Part shown: positions 1 through 3,919 of the stretch, in pieces
Layout of the letters: every line of letters begins with the position of its first letter
Numbering within the stretch: position 1 is the first letter of the stretch
From: an uncultured Erysipelotrichaceae bacterium
Lineage (GTDB): Bacteria > Bacillota_I > Bacilli_A > Erysipelotrichales > Erysipelotrichaceae
Assembly: GCA_947575425.1 (NCBI GenBank)
Contig: CANPNQ010000073.1
Span: 1-6,082 of the forward strand
Direction of reading: 5' to 3'
DNA length: 6,082 bases
Position numbers and translations under genes: made by a program
Notes under the pieces: model-generated
What the model saw: the letters and a program-made list of their open reading frames with translations, nothing else
The model's database searches: none
What the model was told of the DNA's origin: nothing

Positions 1-576
1 TCAAGATTTTTCAAGTCTGTTATTGACGATTTGGAGGCGTCCAATGCTACTGGGGGCATTGATGTTTCCATTTTGGATGATTTTATGCGTGTCATGAAAA
101 CACCGAATATCTATATTTGGTGCAATAGGAAACAGATCCTGACGTATCTTGATTACTTTGTGAAGCAGCATGGCTGTAAGTATGAAATACTCGTATGGAT
201 AAAAACCAACCCAATTCCTGCATGTGGAATGAATTATCTCAATGATAAGGAGTATTGCCTGTATTTCAGAAAAAACAAAAAAATTCATACGGTTTACCAA
301 AGGGCACATACGTATTGGATCACACCCACCAATAAAAAAGATAAGCAGCTCTATCATCATCCAACGGTTAAACCACTATCGATCATCGAGGATCTGATCT
401 TAAATTCATCAGAGGAAGGCGATACTGTTTTGGATCCATTCGCCGGCAGCGGTACTACCGGTGAGGCAGCTATAAGGAATAAACGGAATTTCATCGGATT
501 TGAGCTGGATCATAGCCACTATGAGACATGCCTGTATAGGATCAATCAAGTGGAGCAGCTTCGATTGATGAATTAA
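1..576 (+). CDS. DNA methyltransferase, N-4/N-6 (beta-type order), C-terminal part
   Basis: The reading frame is open to the window edge, so the 5' end lies outside; 191 residues are visible and stop at TAA 574-576. It transfers a methyl group from S-adenosylmethionine to an exocyclic amino group of adenine or cytosine in DNA. Visible motifs run in the order of beta-class enzymes: HPTVKP (nt 358-375), the SAM-binding DPFAGSGTTGEAA (nt 433-471), then FIGFELD followed by a Tyr-rich helix. In this class the catalytic DPPY-type motif precedes these, so it must lie in the missing N-terminal part and I cannot confirm activity. No restriction endonuclease is visible beside it. Together with the recombinase downstream, it suggests the edge of a phage or integrative element. 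The modified base and target site cannot be read from the sequence. An internal TTG at 31 is not a credible start, because the frame continues upstream with family-like sequence. Confidence 0.88.
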   Translation, partial: SRFFKSVIDDLEASNATGGIDVSILDDFMRVMKTPNIYIWCNRKQILTYLDYFVKQHGCKYEILVWIKTNPIPACGMNYLNDKEYCLYFRKNKKIHTVYQRAHTYWITPTNKKDKQLYHHPTVKPLSIIEDLILNSSEEGDTVLDPFAGSGTTGEAAIRNKRNFIGFELDHSHYETCLYRINQVEQLRLMN

Positions 577-639
577 GTCCATAGAGATAAGTCTGAATGT
601 AAAGCATTTTATAACTGTTTTACCATTTGGACTTTTTTT
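575..639 (+). terminator. Probable terminator after the methyltransferase
   Basis: AAGTCCA (575-581, overlapping the stop codon) pairs with TGGACTT (628-634), followed by an unbroken T run to 639. Inside is a second stem, AATG-TAAA (596-603) with TTTA-c-CATT (619-627). The large internal loop and low GC make it weaker than the other terminators in this window, but the T run and its position support it. Confidence 0.45.
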
Positions 640-661
640 ACATTTCTGCCCATGCTATACT
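628..661 (+). promoter_or_regulatory. Candidate extended -10 promoter of the recombinase leader
   Basis: TGCTATACT (653-661) is an extended -10 element, with TG one base before TATACT. No good -35 lies at 16-18 bp: the T run at 633-638 is at 17 bp, and TTGGAC (628-633) is 22 bp away. Recognition would therefore rest on the extended -10. Transcription would begin near 668 and give a leader of about 206 nt before the recombinase start codon. The promoter overlaps the T run of the preceding terminator. Confidence 0.45.
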
Positions 662-686
662 AAAAAGGCAAAATTTGGGTAAAGAG

Positions 687-716
687 ATGCTGGTGCTCTT
701 GTGCTTATGGCTATAA
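687..716 (+). CDS. Putative leader peptide MLVLLCLWL
   Basis: ATG at 687 opens nine codons, MLVLLCLWL, ending at TAA 714-716. It lies about 20 nt after the predicted transcription start and upstream of an inverted repeat and an intrinsic terminator. This is where a translated attenuator peptide would sit. The ribosome binding site is poor: AAAGAG touches the ATG directly, and a GTG at 693 in the same frame would have better spacing. A second short frame, MAIMWYHNNV (707-739), overlaps and ends inside the inverted repeat, so either could be the translated one. This is an inference from position, with no homology evidence. Confidence 0.3.
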   Translation: MLVLLCLWL

Positions 717-732
717 TGTGGTATCATAACAA

Positions 733-781
733 TGTCTAAAAGATAACTTATTAAAACACATAATATACTGTTTTTTAGACA
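733..781 (+). promoter_or_regulatory. Leader inverted repeat, possible attenuator stem
   Basis: TGTCTAAAA (733-741) is perfectly complementary to TTTTAGACA (773-781), with 31 nt between the arms. It lies between the leader mini-ORF and the terminator at 787. A nearby TCATAA (724-729) is also complementary to TTATGA (797-802) in the terminator loop. Together these offer alternative pairings through which translation or a ligand could alter termination. The pairings are visible in the sequence; their regulatory use is inferred. Confidence 0.4.
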
Positions 782-786
782 ATGAG

Positions 787-820
787 AGTCGTCATCTTAT
801 GAAAGAATGACGACTTTTTT
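787..820 (+). terminator. Intrinsic terminator in the recombinase leader
   Basis: AGTCGTCAT (787-795) pairs perfectly with ATGACGACT (807-815), and the T run extends to 820 and beyond (CTTTT follows). An inner CTT/AAG can extend the stem. It stands 54 nt before the recombinase start codon, and I see no convincing promoter between it and the gene. The recombinase probably depends on readthrough, which is the logic of an attenuator. Confidence 0.8.
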
Positions 821-856
821 CTTTTACATCGCTTTATTCGGTTTTGCAAGGGATAG

Positions 857-863
857 AAGGAGG
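857..863 (+). promoter_or_regulatory. Ribosome binding site of the recombinase
   Basis: AAGGAGG lies 10 nt before ATG 874. It decides the start: a TTG at 844 in the same frame lies upstream of this site and cannot use it. Confidence 0.85.
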
Positions 864-873
864 ATTATTAAAT

Positions 874-2205
874 ATGCAAACCGAAAACAACGTATTTGAA
901 AACAAGTCAATCATGGGTAAAAAGATGAGAAGAAGGGGATATATTAGAGTAAGCACACGAGATCAGGTAAAGGGATTCGGTCTTGACGTACAAGAAGGTA
1001 AAATTAAAGATTATATGCGGCTTTATGATGAGGATCAGGATCATAACATAAGAATCCATGTAGATGGGGGTATTAGTGGAAAGAATATGAAGCGCACTGC
1101 ATTACAAGAGCTATTAGAAGATGTTAAAAATGATAAAGTGGATGAGATTATCATATATAAGTTAGATCGCATTGCACGTAATGTGCAAGATGTTTATTAC
1201 ATCATCAGCCTGTTGTTGGAGCATAATTGTAACCTGATCTCCGTCATGGATCATTTAGATATTTATACTGCAAATGGACGTTTGATTGTTGGTATACTTG
1301 CGGTGCTGGCACAGTGGGAGCGAGAGACCGATTTAGAGCGTACGCTTGATAGTACTCTTGAGCAGCTGGAGGAAGGATTATATCCCTTTGGAGCCCCAAT
1401 GTTTGGGTATAAGGTGAAAAATAAGAGATTGGTGGTTGATAAGAAAGAAGCTAAGGCAATCCGCTTTGTTGTGAAAAAGGCTACTGAAGGTATGATCGCA
1501 ACAGAGATATCAAAGGAATTAGAAGCAGAATATGGCTTTAGAAAAAGGGAATCACAGATCAGGGAATTACTTAACAGAGATTATTATGCCAGCGGAAAGT
1601 ATAAATATAAGGATAAATATAAGGATAAATATTATGCCATTGTGCCGCCGATAGTTGCTGTTGATGATTTGAAATTAGCTCAAAAAATGGCGAAAAAAAG
1701 GCATGTTATTACCAAAAATGATAAGTATTATTACCGTAACAAAGTACGCACAGTAGAGGGAAATATCTGCTCTTGTAAACCAACCAAAAAGAAAACACAT
1801 CACGTTTATTATTATGAGTATGGTGGTAAGCGAATCAACCAGAAGTATTTGGATGAACAAGTGCTGTTTAGAACAATGATATATGCCAATGAGAAAAATA
1901 AGGTAAATAAGAATAAGAAAGTTAGGCATCAGATCATACGGCTGCAAAAGAAAATTGATGAGGCATATAATCAATTTGTACAAGGCGACATGGACGCAAA
2001 GACATATGGATATACCGTGCAAAAGTTGAATGACCAAATTGAAGAAAAGAGAAAAAAAGAATATATAAAATCACAAGATGATATGGATATGGAAAAGTGG
2101 TCAAGTTTATCCGATCACGAAAGGGCATTGTTTATTGATGAATATATTGCGATGATAGTAGTGGATTTAGATCTTAACCTAGTTGTAAGCATTAAATTCA
2201 AATAA
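874..2205 (+). CDS. Serine site-specific recombinase (resolvase/invertase superfamily)
   Basis: A 443-residue recombinase that would cut and rejoin DNA at paired att-like sites through a phosphoserine intermediate. The resolvase domain (about 20-160) is complete: GYIRVST carries the likely nucleophile Ser27 and Arg25, KLDRIAR (96-102) carries the conserved Asp and Arg residues, and LAQWERET...LERT (about 145-157) is the end motif of the catalytic core. A recombinase DNA-binding domain follows (about 175-290), then a region where a zinc ribbon is expected. Only Cys299 and Cys301 remain there and the second Cys pair is absent. A Lys-rich coiled coil (about 349-398) follows. The length is on the short side for large serine integrases, which are usually about 450-550. 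The gene is AT- and Lys-rich compared with the mre/min genes, suggesting horizontal transfer. An attenuator-like leader precedes it and no strong terminator follows. It may be an integrase of a mobile element or a DNA-inversion enzyme; its target sites are not evident. Confidence 0.92.
   Translation: MQTENNVFENKSIMGKKMRRRGYIRVSTRDQVKGFGLDVQEGKIKDYMRLYDEDQDHNIRIHVDGGISGKNMKRTALQELLEDVKNDKVDEIIIYKLDRIARNVQDVYYIISLLLEHNCNLISVMDHLDIYTANGRLIVGILAVLAQWERETDLERTLDSTLEQLEEGLYPFGAPMFGYKVKNKRLVVDKKEAKAIRFVVKKATEGMIATEISKELEAEYGFRKRESQIRELLNRDYYASGKYKYKDKYKDKYYAIVPPIVAVDDLKLAQKMAKKRHVITKNDKYYYRNKVRTVEGNICSCKPTKKKTHHVYYYEYGGKRINQKYLDEQVLFRTMIYANEKNKVNKNKKVRHQIIRLQKKIDEAYNQFVQGDMDAKTYGYTVQKLNDQIEEKRKKEYIKSQDDMDMEKWSSLSDHERALFIDEYIAMIVVDLDLNLVVSIKFK
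1603..1632 (+). repeat. 12-bp in-frame tandem repeat in the recombinase gene
   Basis: AAATATAAGGAT occurs twice in direct succession (1603-1614, 1615-1626), followed by a half copy (1627-1632). It encodes a KYKD-type repeat between the DNA-binding domain and the degenerate zinc ribbon. The unit is a multiple of three, so copy-number change would alter linker length without shifting the frame. Confidence 0.85.
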
Positions 2206-2230
2206 AGCCCTGCTAAAAATAATCTTAATC

Positions 2231-2251
2231 TAAAAAACGACCCCTTTTTTA
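2231..2251 (+). terminator. Weak A/T-only hairpin after the recombinase
   Basis: TAAAAAA (2231-2237) can pair with TTTTTTA (2245-2251) around a CGACCCC loop. The stem has no GC pairs, so it is at best a poor terminator. It is the only candidate between the recombinase stop and the next promoter. Confidence 0.2.
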
Positions 2252-2261
2252 AAAAAAACTC

Positions 2262-2290
2262 TTGCAAAACAAAGTTATATGCTGTACTAT
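2262..2290 (+). promoter_or_regulatory. Promoter of the small RNA
   Basis: TTGCAA (2262-2267) and TACTAT (2285-2290) are separated by exactly 17 bp. A run of eight A (2251-2258) immediately upstream resembles an UP element. Predicted start is near 2297. Confidence 0.65.
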
Positions 2291-2296
2291 ATAGAC

Positions 2297-2393
2297 AGCA
2301 AGTATATTATGTGTTACAAGATATTGGAGTTCGCCTTAAATAAAGGGTATCCCGCCATATTGTCGTGAAAGCCTATAAATAAAGGCTTTTTTT
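2297..2393 (+). ncRNA. Putative small RNA of about 97 nt, unidentified
   Basis: This is a self-contained transcription unit with a good promoter 17 bp in spacing and a strong terminator at 2368-2393, and no recognisable gene inside. Visible structure: ACAA..TAT..GG (2316-2328) can pair, with bulges, with CCATATTGT (2355-2363). Within that are a CCTT/AAGG hairpin (2334-2346) and, as an alternative, a GGG-TAT-CCC hairpin (2345-2353). The segment GCCTTAAATAAAGG (2333-2346) is nearly repeated in the terminator hairpin as GCCTATAAATAAAGG (2371-2385), so the two halves could exchange partners. It does not look like 6S, SRP RNA, RNase P, tmRNA or a riboswitch that I know. A 19-codon ORF (2309-2368) also fits inside, so a short peptide mRNA is the main alternative. 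The function is unknown. Confidence 0.5.
2368..2393 (+). terminator. Intrinsic terminator of the small RNA
   Basis: AAAGCCT (2368-2374) pairs with AGGCTTT (2383-2389) around an 8-nt loop, and the T run reaches 2393. Confidence 0.85.
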
Positions 2394-2400
2394 GTTTGTT

Positions 2401-2428
2401 TTGACATTGTATGACTTACATGTAAAGT
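2401..2428 (+). promoter_or_regulatory. Weak promoter-like site with a palindrome
   Basis: A perfect -35 hexamer, TTGACA (2401-2406), is followed 16 bp later by a poor -10, TAAAGT (2423-2428). The perfect 10-bp palindrome TTACATGTAA (2416-2425) covers the spacer and the -10, as an operator would. No gene follows on this strand, so its purpose is unclear. Confidence 0.25.
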
Positions 2429-2509
2429 TTAGAAGCATTTGTATAAGCTTAGCGCATATTATCGTTTAGCATAAGCAATGTAATAAAAGAAATCATTTAT
2501 CTTCTTTTT

Positions 2510-2537
2510 TTGTCATACAAAATGCCATGTTTATAAT
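2510..2537 (+). promoter_or_regulatory. Weak promoter-like site facing the tRNA gene
   Basis: TTGTCA (2510-2515) and TATAAT (2532-2537) are spaced by 16 bp. Transcription would run antisense through the tRNA-His terminator and gene, with no ORF following. In AT-rich DNA this may be chance. Confidence 0.2.
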
Positions 2538-2562
2538 TTTGGGTCAAGATACTTACAGACAT

Positions 2563-2589
2563 AAAAAAAAACTCCCAATATTATGGGAG
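2563..2589 (-). terminator. Intrinsic terminator of tRNA-His
   Basis: Read on the minus strand, CTCCCA (2589-2584) pairs with TGGGAG (2577-2572) around a 6-nt loop, followed by nine T (2571-2563). It lies 12 bp after the tRNA 3' end. Confidence 0.88.
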
Positions 2590-2601
2590 ATATTTACACT
2601 A

Positions 2602-2678
2602 TGGGGCGAATGAAGGGGATCGAACCCTCGAATGACGGGACCACAACCCGCTGTGTTAACCGCTTCACCACATTCGCC
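2602..2678 (-). tRNA. tRNA-His (anticodon GTG)
   Basis: A full 77-nt cloverleaf on the minus strand delivers histidine to CAU/CAC codons. It has the histidine-specific extra 5' G (G-1) opposite C73, and the acceptor stem GCGAATG/CATTCGC. The D stem is GTG/CAC. The anticodon stem GCGGG/CCCGT holds the loop TTGTGGT, with GTG as anticodon. The T arm is GAGGG-TTCGATC-CCCTT. The 3' CCA is encoded. It has its own promoter and terminator, so it is a single-gene unit. Confidence 0.97.
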
Positions 2679-2696
2679 ATCTTTTAGGCAAGATGT

Positions 2697-2725
2697 ATTA
2701 TAACTGATGAATCCAAGTTTGTAAA
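2697..2725 (-). promoter_or_regulatory. Promoter of tRNA-His
   Basis: On the minus strand, TTTACA (2725-2720) and TATAAT (2702-2697) are separated by 17 bp. Transcription would begin near 2690, about 12 nt before the mature 5' end. Confidence 0.85.
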
Positions 2726-2733
2726 TAGTTTTA

Positions 2734-2762
2734 TTGAATTTTATGCAAGAAATTGATATAAT
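2734..2762 (+). promoter_or_regulatory. Promoter of the DegV-family gene
   Basis: TTGAAT (2734-2739) and TATAAT (2757-2762) are spaced by 17 bp, with TG at 2754-2755 making an extended -10. The predicted start near 2769 leaves a 5' leader of only about 14 nt, which begins essentially at the ribosome binding site AAGGAG (2770-2775). Its -35 is only 8 bp from the -35 of the divergent tRNA-His promoter. Confidence 0.85.
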
Positions 2763-2782
2763 GGCGTTTAAGGAGTGATTTT

Positions 2783-3628
2783 ATGAAAAAGGTTGCTTTC
2801 CTCTGTGATTCCAGCGCAGACATTACCAATCAAGAGGCGAAGGCTTTGGATATTCATGTGATCAGGATGCCGATCATCATTGATGGTGTCTCCTATATAG
2901 AGGAAGAGACAATCAAGGATCAGGAGATCATCTACGCATTGCAGCGAGGGGCTAGGGTGACGACGACGCAGCCAAGCCTTGGAGAGATCATATCGATGTG
3001 GGATATGTTATTACAGACACATGATGAGGTATTCTACTTACCGTTATCCAGAGAATTAAGCGGTACTTGCCGCAATGCCATCCAGATGGCACAAGAAGAA
3101 GCGTATCGGGGAAAAGGGATTGTAGTGGACAGCACCTTTGCCTGTTATCCTGTCATCAAGATGTTGGAGATTGCCCGTGATATGTACGCAAAAGGTTATG
3201 AGGGCGCACAGATTAAGCAAAAATTTGAGGAAGAAGGAGAACTGTTTGCGATTCTGATTCCCGAAAATTTGAATGCATTGAAAAATGGGGGACGCATATC
3301 ACCGGCGGCAGCGGCACTTGCCGGCTTGTTAAAGATTCATCCATTATTAAAGGTGGATCATGGTGCGATTGACGTACAGGACAAGGTACGTACCCTTTCC
3401 AAGGCATATAAGGCTGGATTAGATGTCTGCCTGAAGGATGTGGATCCCAATGATTACATGTGGATGATCATCGATGCCGATAATCGCAAGGCGAGCAATG
3501 AATTAAAAGGCATGATGGAACAAGCATGCGGTCAGCCGGTTGAACAGCGTTTTTTTAAGGCGATCATCATGTCACATACGGGAGCGGGGACCATCGGCTT
3601 TGGTCGTATCAAGAAAATCAAGTATTGA
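2783..3628 (+). CDS. DegV/FakB-family fatty-acid-binding protein
   Basis: A 281-residue cytosolic protein of normal family length. DegV/FakB proteins bind a fatty acid and, in species with the kinase FakA, present it for phosphorylation so that exogenous fatty acids can enter phospholipid synthesis. Family motifs are all present: DSSAD (9-13), TTTQPS (60-65), SRELSGT (89-95), VVDS (114-117), LKNGGRIS (166-173) followed by the Ala/Leu-rich helix, and HTGAGTIGFG (265-274). The start ATG has AAGGAG 7 nt upstream. The gene is monocistronic, with its own promoter and terminator. No fakA is visible, so the partner must be elsewhere. The family call is firm; the specific fatty-acid preference is not readable. 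Confidence 0.93.
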   Translation: MKKVAFLCDSSADITNQEAKALDIHVIRMPIIIDGVSYIEEETIKDQEIIYALQRGARVTTTQPSLGEIISMWDMLLQTHDEVFYLPLSRELSGTCRNAIQMAQEEAYRGKGIVVDSTFACYPVIKMLEIARDMYAKGYEGAQIKQKFEEEGELFAILIPENLNALKNGGRISPAAAALAGLLKIHPLLKVDHGAIDVQDKVRTLSKAYKAGLDVCLKDVDPNDYMWMIIDADNRKASNELKGMMEQACGQPVEQRFFKAIIMSHTGAGTIGFGRIKKIKY

Positions 3629-3629
3629 T

Positions 3630-3664
3630 CATCCGCAGGTTGGCGGATGTTTTCTTTTCTTTTT
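3630..3664 (+). terminator. Intrinsic terminator of the DegV-family gene
   Basis: CATCCGC (3630-3636) pairs with GCGGATG (3643-3649) around a 6-nt loop. A T-rich tract broken by two C follows to about 3664. It starts one base after the stop codon. Confidence 0.92.
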
Positions 3665-3667
3665 CAC

Positions 3668-3680
3668 ATGGGGCGAATGA
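3668..3680 (+). repeat. Second copy of the tRNA-His 3' end sequence
   Basis: ATGGGGCGAATGA occurs here and at 2601-2613, where it is the complement of the tRNA-His 3' end including CCA. Both copies are also preceded by CAC within 1-2 bases. The match is exact over 13 bp. It may be chance or a relic of recombination at the tRNA. Confidence 0.4.
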
Positions 3681-3712
3681 TCCGCATGAGACAAGAGAAA
3701 ATCAATTCTGTC

Positions 3713-3721
3713 TGATACAAT
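3713..3721 (+). promoter_or_regulatory. Possible upstream extended -10 promoter
   Basis: TGATACAAT (3713-3721) is an extended -10 element without a recognisable -35. If used it would give a longer mreC leader. The consensus promoter at 3772-3800 is far stronger. Confidence 0.2.
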
Positions 3722-3771
3722 GAAACATAGGGAATAAACAAAGAAGTTTCCAAGGCAAATCCACCTTTCTA

Positions 3772-3800
3772 TTGAAACTGAAGCGAATTCTCTATATAAT
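3772..3800 (+). promoter_or_regulatory. Promoter of the mreC-mreD-minC-minD operon
   Basis: TTGAAA (3772-3777) and TATAAT (3795-3800) are separated by 17 bp, close to the sigma-A consensus. The predicted start near 3807 leaves a leader of about 113 nt before mreC. Confidence 0.88.
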
Positions 3801-3806
3801 ATATAC

Positions 3807-3919
3807 GTCTTAAAATCAAAGAGTAACAGCGATGCGAATGAGGGCGGCGCAATAAAAGCAAATAAGCAGTAGCGGAATTATCGCTGCTTCTAAAATAGAA
3901 AGAAAAGCGTGGTGATAGG
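3807..3919 (+). promoter_or_regulatory. 5' leader of mreC with a hairpin
   Basis: The leader contains the hairpin AAGCA-gta-GCG (3864-3874) with CGC-TGCTT (3882-3889), and no T run follows, so it is not a terminator. A 7-codon frame, MRMRAAQ (3832-3855), lies upstream of the hairpin without a good ribosome binding site. The mreC Shine-Dalgarno is unusual: GGTGAT (3911-3916) only three bases from the ATG, matching the distal part of the anti-SD rather than GGAGG. A control function is possible but not demonstrated. Confidence 0.4.

Larger units (their letters stand above)
2396..2562. other. AT-rich gene-free spacer
   Basis: No ORF of useful length and no RNA family is recognisable on either strand. 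It holds an imperfect inverted repeat, GCTTAGC (2447-2453) with GCaTAAGC (2469-2476), and A/T-rich runs, in addition to the weak promoter-like sites listed separately. It lies between the mobile-looking left part and the tRNA-His gene, so an element boundary could fall here, but I cannot locate one. Confidence 0.5.

Noticed and set aside
1..360. Minus-strand ORF opposite the methyltransferase
   Set aside because: The plus-strand frame carries methyltransferase motifs; the minus-strand product resembles nothing and has no supporting signals.
844..873. TTG at 844 as the recombinase start
   Set aside because: The strong Shine-Dalgarno AAGGAGG lies after this codon and is correctly spaced for ATG 874.
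1675..2128. Minus-strand ORFs within the recombinase gene (1675-2037 and 1934-2128)
   Set aside because: They lie wholly within a strong coding gene on the other strand, have no ribosome binding site and show no recognisable domain.
2281..2400. CRISPR locus suggested by the tracr-like RNA
   Set aside because: No direct-repeat array and no cas gene occur in the window; only the RNA layout is reminiscent.
670..2551. Similar stretches AAATTTGGGTAAAGAGA (671-687) and AATTTTGGGTCAAGATA (2535-2551) flanking the recombinase, as possible att sites
   Set aside because: The match needs one gap and two substitutions, is AT-rich, and does not extend cleanly. Chance similarity is the simpler explanation.
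3643..3685. Second ATCCGC (3680-3685) pairing with GCGGAT of the degV terminator as a regulatory switch
   Set aside because: The second copy lies after the termination point and has no leader context; the short match is likely coincidental.
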